In this document: piece after piece, positions 25,062-32,610 of the stretch
Layout: every line of letters starts with the position of its first letter
How positions within the stretch are numbered: the stretch's first letter is position 1
Assembly: GCF_018616375.1 (NCBI RefSeq)
Contig: NZ_JAEQBB010000003.1
Coordinates: forward strand, 62,001 to 126,000
DNA length: 64,000 nt
Direction of reading: 5' to 3'
Source of the DNA: Exiguobacterium sp. J17977
GTDB taxonomy: Bacteria; Bacillota; Bacilli; Exiguobacteriales; Exiguobacteriaceae
Translations under genes and position numbers: made by a program
Notes under the pieces: generated by a model
Database searches by the model: none
Seen by the model: the letters and a program-made list of their open reading frames with translations, nothing else
What the model was told of the DNA's origin: nothing

Positions 25062-26414
25062 ATGGCTTCAATTCCGAAACCGAATACGCCGGAACAACGT
25101 CCGGACAAACCGACCAATCATGCTCGGAACGCCGCATTACTCTCGATCATTCCGGGAGCTGGCCAATTTTATAACAACCAAAAAGCGAAAGCCGTTGCTT
25201 TCTTTATTGTCATCATGTCTTATTTTGCAGTAAACTACGATCTCTTTTTCAAAGGGGCGGGCGCTGGACCTGGCGACCGTGGCGGCCTTTGGGGATTGAT
25301 CACGCTTGGCGAAGTGGCAGGACCTCGTAACGACCATTCCATCTTCTTGATGGTAGAAGGTATTGTCGCGTTAATCTTACTTTTCTTCGGTATCGCATTT
25401 TACGTCTGGAACATTCGTGACGCTTACCGAGTCGGTCGCATTCGTGATCAGCACCTAAACGTTGCAACGTTCCAAGTGCAACTTCGCAACTTGCGCGACC
25501 ACGGGTTCCCATACTTGATGTTAATCCCGTCGCTCATCTTGCTCGTCTTCACGGTTATTCTTCCATTGATTTTCACATTCTTGATTGCTTTCACGAACTA
25601 TCGCTACAACAACGCACCACCTGCGAAGCTCGTCGAATGGGTCGGGATTGAGAACTTCACACGTATCTTTGAAATTGATATTTTCCGTGACACGTTCGTC
25701 GGCGTTCTCGGTTGGACGCTCGTCTGGACAGTCGCTTCGACGGTCGGTGTCATCGCCATCGGGATTTTCCTCGCGGTGCTCTTGAACCAAGAAGGTCTTC
25801 GCTTCCGTCGTTTGTTCCGCTCGATCTTAATTTTGTCATGGGCCGTACCTGCGTTCATCACAATCTTAATCTTCCGTTCGATGTTCAACGAATCGTTCGG
25901 GGTGTTCAACACGACGATTCTTCCGGCGTTCGGACTTGATCCGATCAACTGGATGACCGATCCGACGGCGACACGCAGTGCGCTCATCTTGATTCAATGG
26001 TGGCTCGGCTTCCCGTTCATCATGACGCTCATGACTGGGGTGTTGCAATCGATTCCAGGTGACTTGTATGAAGCGGCGACGATTGACGGTGCGACCATCT
26101 TTGATAAGTTCCGTCTCATCACATTGCCGATGCTCTTGTTCGCAACAGCGCCGATTCTCATCACGCAGTTCACGTTCAACTTCAACAACTTCAACATCAT
26201 CTATCTCTTCAACGGTGGTGGACCGGCTGTACCGGGTCAAACGGCCGGCGGTACCGACATCTTGATTTCTTGGATTTACAAATTGTCTCTCGGGGCCAAC
26301 CCGCAATACGGACTTGCGGCTGCGATCACGCTCATCTTGTCATTCTTCATCATGACACTTGCCGTCATCCAGTTCCGTCGGACAAAATCTTTCAAAGACG
26401 AGGATATGATCTGA
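25062..26414 (+). CDS. malF: Maltodextrin ABC transporter permease MalF
   Basis: 450 aa membrane permease. The N-terminal extension (about 1-140) has extra helices, as in MalF/MdxF of Bacilli. The transport domain carries the EAA loop EAATIDGATIFDKFRLITLP near residue 340, which docks the ATPase. I choose ATG 25062, eight bases after AAAGGAGA; TTG 25056 lies too close to that site. malG follows after one base. Confidence 0.94.
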   Translation: MASIPKPNTPEQRPDKPTNHARNAALLSIIPGAGQFYNNQKAKAVAFFIVIMSYFAVNYDLFFKGAGAGPGDRGGLWGLITLGEVAGPRNDHSIFLMVEGIVALILLFFGIAFYVWNIRDAYRVGRIRDQHLNVATFQVQLRNLRDHGFPYLMLIPSLILLVFTVILPLIFTFLIAFTNYRYNNAPPAKLVEWVGIENFTRIFEIDIFRDTFVGVLGWTLVWTVASTVGVIAIGIFLAVLLNQEGLRFRRLFRSILILSWAVPAFITILIFRSMFNESFGVFNTTILPAFGLDPINWMTDPTATRSALILIQWWLGFPFIMTLMTGVLQSIPGDLYEAATIDGATIFDKFRLITLPMLLFATAPILITQFTFNFNNFNIIYLFNGGGPAVPGQTAGGTDILISWIYKLSLGANPQYGLAAAITLILSFFIMTLAVIQFRRTKSFKDEDMI

Positions 26415-26415
26415 T

Positions 26416-27249
26416 ATGAAAAAACAAAAACGAATCAATTTGGCGTTCTCTTATGTCATCTTGACGCTTGCGTCGATCATCATTCTCTATCCAATGCTTT
26501 GGGTGGTCGGGACGTCATTCAACCCGGGTCGTACGATCACATCGACCATCATTCCGTCGAACCCGACATTTATTCACTATAAAAACTTGTTCGATCTATC
26601 GATTTCGGATTATAGTTTATGGTATGTGAACACATTAAAAATTGCAGTCATCACAATGTTGCTCTCAGTTATTTTGGTAACGATTACAGGTTATGTCTTC
26701 TCGCGCTACCGTTTCGTCGGACGGAAGAACTCGCTCGTTATGTTCCTCGTCTTGCAGATGGTCCCGCAATTCGTTGCCATCATCGCCATCTACGTGCTCT
26801 TGAACATGCTCAACCTTCTCGATACGCACACAGCCCTCATCTTGCTGTATGCCGGAGGCGCGATTCCGATGAACACGTACTTGGCAAAAGGTTATTTCGA
26901 TACGATTCCGAAAGAGCTCGATGAAGCCGCTCGGATGGATGGTGCCGGTCACCTTCGTATCTTCTGGCAAATCATTTTGCCGCTCGCGAAGCCAATTGTC
27001 GCAACGATCGCCTTGTTCAATTTCATGGGCCCGTTCAACGACTTCATCTTGGCATCGCTCGTCCTTCGTTCACCAGAGAAACAGACGCTCGCAGTTGGTC
27101 TTTACAACATGATCTCTCGACAGTTCGACAACAACTTCACGTTGTTCGCGGCAGGCGCCGTCCTTTCGGCCCTCCCAATCGTCCTCTTGTTCTTCATGTT
27201 CCAACGCTACTTCGTCTCGGGTCTCACTGCCGGTGGTACGAAAGGATAA
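26416..27249 (+). CDS. malG: Maltodextrin ABC transporter permease MalG
   Basis: 277 aa, six predicted helices. The EAA loop is KELDEAARMDGAGHLRIFWQ near residue 170. It pairs with MalF to form the translocation pore. The start is one base after the malF stop, so coupled translation is likely. The gene is followed after 23 bases by the amylase gene with its own GGGGGAA site. Confidence 0.94.
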   Translation: MKKQKRINLAFSYVILTLASIIILYPMLWVVGTSFNPGRTITSTIIPSNPTFIHYKNLFDLSISDYSLWYVNTLKIAVITMLLSVILVTITGYVFSRYRFVGRKNSLVMFLVLQMVPQFVAIIAIYVLLNMLNLLDTHTALILLYAGGAIPMNTYLAKGYFDTIPKELDEAARMDGAGHLRIFWQIILPLAKPIVATIALFNFMGPFNDFILASLVLRSPEKQTLAVGLYNMISRQFDNNFTLFAAGAVLSALPIVLLFFMFQRYFVSGLTAGGTKG

Positions 27250-27272
27250 TACTCACTTAAGGGGGAAGCGAT

Positions 27273-28784
27273 ATGAGGCGAGGCGTCGTGCTCGTTCTTC
27301 TGTCGCTTCTTTTGTTTCCAACAATCGTCGGAGCGAAAGAAGCAGCATCATGGGAACAGGAACGCATGTACTTTATCATGGTCGATCGGTTTGTTGACGG
27401 AAATCCGGACAACAACGCCCAAGTCGACAAAGAAGATCCGAAAGCCTTTCATGGGGGCGATATCCGCGGCGTGATTGAAAAGCTCGATTATATCGAGTCG
27501 CTCGGATTCACATCTGTCTGGTTGACGCCGGTGTTTGAGAATATGCCGGACGGTTATCACGGATATTGGATTAAAGATTTTTATAACATCGATCCCCAAT
27601 TCGGGACGAAAGAAGATTTGCAAGAGCTCGTCGACGAGGCCCATAAGCGGGACATTAAAGTCATCCTCGACTTCGTCGTCAACCACGTCGGCCCGAAACA
27701 TCCGTGGGTCGAAGAACGACCGGACTGGTTCCATGACGAGTTGCCGATCGTGCTATGGAATGATCAAGAACAAGTCGAGACGCACTGGCTATTCGATTTG
27801 CCGGACTTCAAAACAGAAGACCCGGAAGTGAAAGACTACTTACTCGATGCGGCCACGTATTGGATTGAAGAGACCGGCATTGACGGCTATCGTCTCGATA
27901 CGGTCCGCCATGTCGACAAACCGTTTTGGGAAGACTTCGTCAAAGCGGTTCGGGCCGTCGACCCCGACTTTTATCTGTTGGCCGAAGTGTTCGACCCGGA
28001 TCCACAGTACGTCGCGGAATATGACGACCTAGGCTTCAACAGCATCACGAACTTCACGTTTTACGACCGCGTCTCGAAGACGATGACGCAAAAGTCGGCG
28101 AACGTGGACGAAATCGACGTGGCCGCGAGCTACGCCCAGACGTTCTTTAACGACCCGAACCAAATGGCGACGTTCCTCGATAACCACGACGTGGAACGAT
28201 TCATGCACGTCGCAGAACTCGGCGGGGCCGAGTCGGCCGAACGGCGCCTGCGCCTCGGCTTGTTTGCCCTCTATGCGTCACCGGGCATGCCGATCGTCTT
28301 CCAAGGCACGGAGAACGCACAAACCGGTGGAGCCGATCCGGCGAACCGGGCCATGACCGATTTCCCTGGAAATGAAGAGCTCCATGAATACGTCACGATG
28401 ATGAACCGGATGCGGGAAGAATATCCTGTCTTCGCAACCGGGGAGCAACGCATGATCGCCTCGAAAGACGGCATGGCCGTGTTCGAGCGTCGTGACGGCG
28501 ACGATGTCGCTTTGTATGCCATCAATATGAACGCCGAAGATCGAGAGATTGAATTCGAGGTAAGCGAAGTCGGAGAAGATACACGCCTTCGTGGTCTCTT
28601 GTTCTCACAACTGGTCACCGACAAACGTGACACGTTCACCATCAAGCTCGCAGGAGAGAGCGCGAACGCCTACATCGTCGAGGAGTCGGAAGTGGACATG
28701 TGGACGATCGGTCTGCTTGTCATCGCCATCCCGATTTTCTTGACTGGATTGGTCATGTGGAAGCGTCGCAAGAGCGCGAGCTGA
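27273..28784 (+). CDS. Alpha-amylase (GH13) with signal peptide and C-terminal membrane anchor
   Basis: 503 aa. The signal peptide is at residues 1-21 (RRGVVLVLLSLLLFPTIVGA). The GH13 barrel has LDFVVNHVGPKHPWV, nucleophile Asp in GYRLDTVRHVD, acid/base Glu in LLAEVFDPD and the third Asp in FLDNHDVERF. The last 30 residues are one hydrophobic helix (WTIGLLVIAIPIFLTGLVMW) plus a positive tail KRRKSAS, so the enzyme should sit on the outer face of the membrane beside the importer. It would cut starch or long dextrins for MalE. The ribosome binding site is TAAGGGGGAA. Confidence 0.92.
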   Translation: MRRGVVLVLLSLLLFPTIVGAKEAASWEQERMYFIMVDRFVDGNPDNNAQVDKEDPKAFHGGDIRGVIEKLDYIESLGFTSVWLTPVFENMPDGYHGYWIKDFYNIDPQFGTKEDLQELVDEAHKRDIKVILDFVVNHVGPKHPWVEERPDWFHDELPIVLWNDQEQVETHWLFDLPDFKTEDPEVKDYLLDAATYWIEETGIDGYRLDTVRHVDKPFWEDFVKAVRAVDPDFYLLAEVFDPDPQYVAEYDDLGFNSITNFTFYDRVSKTMTQKSANVDEIDVAASYAQTFFNDPNQMATFLDNHDVERFMHVAELGGAESAERRLRLGLFALYASPGMPIVFQGTENAQTGGADPANRAMTDFPGNEELHEYVTMMNRMREEYPVFATGEQRMIASKDGMAVFERRDGDDVALYAINMNAEDREIEFEVSEVGEDTRLRGLLFSQLVTDKRDTFTIKLAGESANAYIVEESEVDMWTIGLLVIAIPIFLTGLVMWKRRKSAS

Positions 28785-28835
28785 CGATACCCTGTAATAG
28801 GGAACTTTGAACTAACGGAAGCAAGGGGGAGCATC

Positions 28836-29879
28836 ATGCAAATCACGATTAAAGATGTCGCCAAACACGCCAATGTCGCACCGTCGACAGTGTCTCGCGT
28901 CATCGCCAACAGTCCGCGTATCAGTCAGAAAACAAAAGAGCGTGTACGCAGTTCGATGGAAGAACTCGGGTACCATCCGAACATTCATGCGCGAAGCCTC
29001 GCCAACCGCTCGACGCAGTCGATCGGTCTCGTCATGCCGAGCGCAGCGACGAAGACGCTACAAAATCCATTTTTCCCTGAAGTATTGCGTGGAATCAGTA
29101 CGAAAGCCCATCAAAACGGCTACTCGCTCTACATGACGACAGGTGTGACCGAAGAAGAGGTGTTGTCGGGTGTCATCGAGATGGTCCAAGGTCGCCGTGT
29201 CGACGGCGTCATCGTCTTGTACTCACGTGAAGATGATAAAGTCGTCCAGTATTTACGTCAGACGAAATTCCCGTTCGTCGTCGTCGGGAAGCCGTTCGGT
29301 GATGCCTCATCGATCACGTATGTCGATACGGACAATTATTTGGCCGGACGTGAAGTGACGAAACATTTATACAACCTCGGCCATCGCTGCATCGCCTTTA
29401 TCGGAGGATCCGATAAACTCGCCGTCACGCAAGACCGTCGCAACGGGTACGCGACGGCGTTGATGGAGGCGGGCATCCCGGTTCGGGAAGACTATATCGC
29501 CCGTGCCGAATTCATGACCAAGGGCGGCGCCAAAGCAGTGCGGGAGTTGCTCCAATTAGAGGAGCCGCCGACCGCCGTCGTCGTCAGTGACGATATGATG
29601 GCACTCGGTGTCATCAGTACGCTCAGCGAGATGGGGCTTCGAATACCTGAGGACGTCGCCGTCGTCAGCTTTAACAACGTCTATATCGCCGAGCATTCGA
29701 ATCCGCCGCTCACTTCGGTCGAAATCAACATCTTCGGCCTCGGTTTCGAGGCGACGAACTGCCTGATTGAACAGATTGGAGACAGTGCGCCACCTTATGG
29801 GAAACGCGTCATCGTCCCGCATTATTTGGTCGTTCGTCAGTCGTGCGGTCAGAAAAAGAAAACTGAAATCGTTGAATGA
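28836..29879 (+). CDS. LacI family transcriptional regulator (MalR-like)
   Basis: 347 aa. The N-terminal helix-turn-helix is TIKDVAKHANVAPSTVSRVI, followed by the hinge region ending HARSLANRSTQSIGLVMP, then a periplasmic-binding-protein-like effector domain. Its place at the end of the maltodextrin operon and the CG-centred dyads upstream of malE, inside the operon and upstream of the GH65 gene suggest it is their repressor, responding to maltose or maltodextrin. CcpA could bind the same sites. AAGGGGGA precedes the ATG. Confidence 0.9.
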   Translation: MQITIKDVAKHANVAPSTVSRVIANSPRISQKTKERVRSSMEELGYHPNIHARSLANRSTQSIGLVMPSAATKTLQNPFFPEVLRGISTKAHQNGYSLYMTTGVTEEEVLSGVIEMVQGRRVDGVIVLYSREDDKVVQYLRQTKFPFVVVGKPFGDASSITYVDTDNYLAGREVTKHLYNLGHRCIAFIGGSDKLAVTQDRRNGYATALMEAGIPVREDYIARAEFMTKGGAKAVRELLQLEEPPTAVVVSDDMMALGVISTLSEMGLRIPEDVAVVSFNNVYIAEHSNPPLTSVEINIFGLGFEATNCLIEQIGDSAPPYGKRVIVPHYLVVRQSCGQKKKTEIVE

Positions 29880-29884
29880 GGGCA

Positions 29885-29914
29885 AACCTTCCGTGTCAGG
29901 CGGAAGGTTTTTTT
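29885..29914 (+). terminator. Terminator after the LacI-type regulator
   Basis: AACCTTCCG-TGTCAGG-CGGAAGGTT followed by TTTTT. Confidence 0.9.
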
Positions 29915-30115
29915 GTGTGCAATTCAGATGCATATAAGTAGAAGGGGAATCAATCGGTCGAAAGTCACGATATTACAAACAGATGACAATCGTGAAAGAA
30001 ACGCATGAAACGGAGTTGCAAGGGAACATCTACATTACCGGCCGAATGGCAGATGATTACGAATCCGCCCAGCCAATAACCAAAAAAATATAGAATTTGA
30101 AAGGGAGATACAATC

Positions 30116-31099
30116 ATGGATAACAAACGTTATGTAGGCACTTACTATCAGGAATCAGAGCTCGTGTCAAAAATTGATGAACTTCGCGCCCAAGGGCATC
30201 GCGAAGACGATCTGTACGTCGTTGTGAAAGATAAATCGAACCTTTCGATGGTACGCGGCGAAACGGATGCAGAAGTAAAAGAAACGAAAGCGTCATGGCT
30301 TGATCGCTTCTTCGGAGTGGCAGACGGAGGAGACGAAGTACGTCATACGTTCGATAAACTCGGCTTCTCAGAAGAAGAGACGGCGCGTCATCACCAAGAT
30401 ATCGAGAATGGCGGCATGGTTCTCTTGCTCGACAAGAATGACGGCGTGTTTGACGACGGACGTAACGATACGTTCGAAGGCGGCCGCACATCAGCCGGTT
30501 ACGGATCAGAAGGCAATGAAGCCGGCAATATGACCGCACGTGATTTCGGAACGGGAACCGGAACTGGCGTGACAGGTGCCGGCATCGGTGCAACAGGCGC
30601 AGGCGTCGACTCGAACCGCTTTAACGATATGGATGACGACATCCGTAACCGCACGGACTTGACGGACGAACAGAAACTCGAGTTGCATGAAGAGCGTCTC
30701 CTTGTAAACAAGGAACGTGTGCAGACCGGTGAAGTTCGCGTCGAGAAAGATGTCGTCGAACGCGAAGAACGCGTCGATGTCGAAGTCGAGCACGATGAAG
30801 TGTACGTCGAGCGTCGCCGTGTCGATGGGGACCGTGAAACGACAGGACATTCGTTCGATGCGACGACGGACCGCGATGAGATTCGCGTACCGGTCACGGA
30901 AGAACGCGTTGACGTGACGAAGAAAGACGTCGTTGCCGAAGAAATCATCGTCGGCAAAGAGAAAGTCAAAGATACGGAAACGGTACGTGAGACGTTGCGT
31001 AAAGAAGAAGCGCATATCGAAGGGGAAGACGACCTGCGCCATCGTGATCGCGACCATGATCTCGACCGCACACGTCGCGAAGAGCGTGACCGCCTGTAA
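30116..31099 (+). CDS. YflT-domain plus YsnF/AvaK-domain (DUF2382) stress protein
   Basis: 327 aa, hydrophilic and highly charged. Residues 1-110 match the YflT/general stress protein 17M fold (RYVGTYY, LVSKIDELRAQGH, DDLYVVVKDKSN). A Gly/Thr-rich linker follows (about 125-175, with repeated GTGTG/GAGIGATGAG). The C-terminal YsnF/AvaK domain (about 180-310) has KLELHEERLLVNKERVQTGE, then VEREERVDVEVEHDEVYVER and VRETLRKEEAHIEGE. Biochemical function is unknown; homologues are general stress proteins. GGGAGA precedes the ATG. I see no convincing SigB promoter in the 236 bases upstream. Confidence 0.85.
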   Translation: MDNKRYVGTYYQESELVSKIDELRAQGHREDDLYVVVKDKSNLSMVRGETDAEVKETKASWLDRFFGVADGGDEVRHTFDKLGFSEEETARHHQDIENGGMVLLLDKNDGVFDDGRNDTFEGGRTSAGYGSEGNEAGNMTARDFGTGTGTGVTGAGIGATGAGVDSNRFNDMDDDIRNRTDLTDEQKLELHEERLLVNKERVQTGEVRVEKDVVEREERVDVEVEHDEVYVERRRVDGDRETTGHSFDATTDRDEIRVPVTEERVDVTKKDVVAEEIIVGKEKVKDTETVRETLRKEEAHIEGEDDLRHRDRDHDLDRTRREERDRL

Positions 31100-31122
31100 T
31101 CGATTGACGAAGTACCTCGACA

Positions 31123-31157
31123 AGGATGGCTCTCTCTGAGGGACCATCCTTTTTTTC
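31123..31157 (+). terminator. Terminator after the first YflT/YsnF gene
   Basis: AGGATGG and CCATCCT enclose a 14-base loop and are followed by seven T. Confidence 0.82.
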
Positions 31158-31186
31158 GCCAAGTAACCATAGGAGGAACGAATGCC

Positions 31187-31996
31187 ATGAAACATGCGAT
31201 TATCTCTGAAGTCTTTGACCAACCAGAGTTACTGCTCAATCGAACGGTCGATTTGAAACGAGAAGGGTACGCCGAAGAGGACATGTACGTCCTCGTCAAG
31301 CGCGCCGACGTCGCGGACACGGTCCGACGCCAGTCGAAGTTATATGTGCTCGTCACCGACGAACCGGATACGGTCGCCTCACTCGTCACATCGAGCGAGC
31401 GGCCGATTGAACGCTGGCTCGGCAGCATGCGCCTCACGAAGGAGCAACAAGACCGCTTCGCTCGGGAAGTCGAGCAGGGACGACTATTTCTGTACGTCGA
31501 TGCCGACCGTTCCGACCAGCACCTAGACGCCGGCCGGCCACAGGTGAAACCAGAACCCGAGGTGGAAGAACAGACGCTGGCCTTGCATGAGGAGCGCTTG
31601 ATCATCGAGAAACAAGCCGTTCAAACGGGCGAGGTCGTCATCAATCGGCACGTCGCGGAGACAGTTCAAGAGATTGAAGTCCCGGTCCGCAGGGAACAGG
31701 TTCATGTGGAGCGGACACGAGGGTCGGAAGATGTACTCGAGGACTATGACTTTAATCAGCCTGGCATTCGTACGATAGACGAAGGGGACCATCTCCGGAT
31801 TCAAGTCATCGAGGAGCGGGCGTTCATCGTCAAACGTCCAGTCGTCGTCGAAGAGATTATCGTCCGGAAACAAGTGACCGAAGACGTCAAGACGATGACG
31901 GAAACGCTCCGTAAAGAAGAGATTGAAGTGACCGAGGTCGGCCAGGCCGACGTCACGATTCAAGACCAGACAACCCGAAAGGATGAGACACAATGA
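31187..31996 (+). CDS. Second YsnF-domain (DUF2382) protein with degenerate YflT-like N-terminus
   Basis: 269 aa. The C-terminal half repeats the family block (LALHEERLIIEKQAVQTGEV, VPVRREQVHVERT, TETLRKEEIEVTE). The N-terminal 110 residues follow the YflT pattern loosely (LLLNRTVDLKREGYAEEDMY, LYVLVTDEPDT) and look diverged. It appears to be a tandem duplicate of the preceding gene that lost the glycine linker. AGGAGG precedes the ATG. It overlaps the next gene by ATGA. Confidence 0.82.
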   Translation: MKHAIISEVFDQPELLLNRTVDLKREGYAEEDMYVLVKRADVADTVRRQSKLYVLVTDEPDTVASLVTSSERPIERWLGSMRLTKEQQDRFAREVEQGRLFLYVDADRSDQHLDAGRPQVKPEPEVEEQTLALHEERLIIEKQAVQTGEVVINRHVAETVQEIEVPVRREQVHVERTRGSEDVLEDYDFNQPGIRTIDEGDHLRIQVIEERAFIVKRPVVVEEIIVRKQVTEDVKTMTETLRKEEIEVTEVGQADVTIQDQTTRKDETQ

Positions 31997-32400
31997 GCAA
32001 ACGTCGATTTGTAGACACGTATCAAGACGAGGCTGCCCTCGTCGCCAAAATCGATCAACTGACCGAGGAAGGTTATGACGAAAGTGACTTATATGTCGTC
32101 GCGAGAGACAAAGATGACGTCTCGCTCGTTAAACGGAACACCGATGCGAAAGTGGAAGAAGCGAGCGCGAACTGGATGCAAAAGTTTGCGGGTGTGGCCG
32201 AAGGCGAGCAGGAAGTGAAGCGGGCGTTGCTCGACCTCGGTCTTTCGGACGACGACGTCAATCGCGCGTACGGTGATATTTTGAGCGGTGGCTACGCCTT
32301 GATTCTCGATGAACCGGACACAGGGTTCAATGACGGAAACAATCCGGCGTTCGAAGGGCACGAGGCGAACGCGGCGTTCGGACGCGATCAAGACAAGTAA
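31993..32400 (+). CDS. YflT-family general stress protein (GSP17M-like)
   Basis: 135 aa, a single YflT domain: FVDTYQDEAALVAKIDQL, DESDLYVVARDKDD, then FAGVAEGEQEVKRAL and a Gly-rich tail ALILDEPDTGFNDGNNPAFEG. It matches residues 1-125 of the fused protein at 30116 closely. It overlaps the preceding stop by four bases, so the two are cotranslated. The function of the family is unknown; it is stress-induced in Bacillus. Confidence 0.85.
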   Translation: MSKRRFVDTYQDEAALVAKIDQLTEEGYDESDLYVVARDKDDVSLVKRNTDAKVEEASANWMQKFAGVAEGEQEVKRALLDLGLSDDDVNRAYGDILSGGYALILDEPDTGFNDGNNPAFEGHEANAAFGRDQDK

Positions 32401-32407
32401 CTAGTGG

Positions 32408-32442
32408 ACCTACTGCCTTTACGACAAGGTGGTAGGTTTTTT
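32408..32442 (+). terminator. Terminator after the YflT gene
   Basis: ACCTACTGCCTT and AAGGTGGTAGGT pair with one internal mismatch and are followed by TTTTT. Confidence 0.85.
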
Positions 32443-32472
32443 GTTTGCTCGAAAAAGTAAGAAAAAAGTTTA

Positions 32473-32486
32473 TGCAAACGATTGCA
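32473..32486. promoter_or_regulatory. LacI/CcpA-like operator on the GH65 promoter
   Basis: TGCAA-ACGA-TTGCA is a dyad overlapping the -35 of the promoter at 32482-32509, the same geometry as at malE. A cre-like ATACAGCGCTTTCA (32526-32539) and ACAAACGGTTGCAT (32543-32556) lie downstream in the leader. Confidence 0.6.
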
Positions 32487-32509
32487 TTCTCGTGCGAGTC
32501 GTGTAAAAT
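32482..32509 (+). promoter_or_regulatory. Promoter of the GH65 phosphorylase gene
   Basis: TTGCAT at 32482-32487, 16 bases, TG then TAAAAT at 32504-32509. Confidence 0.65.
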
Positions 32510-32610
32510 GAGAGGTGAGATTGAAATACAGCGCTTTCATAGACAAACGGTTGCATGATTCGGTTGTCTAATGACGAGTAGCCTTGTAGAGAAAAAGGAG
32601 TGGCAGACAG

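Noticed and set aside
29915..30115. SigB promoter for the stress genes
   Set aside because: No GTTTAA-N12-15-GGGTAT match was found; a GGGAAC at about 30025 lacks a proper -35.
30499..31605. Long minus-strand open frame of 368 codons (and a 238-codon one in another frame)
   Set aside because: It runs antisense across two stress genes and their terminator, has serine/arginine-rich low-complexity translation and no ribosome binding site. It is a by-product of codon bias.
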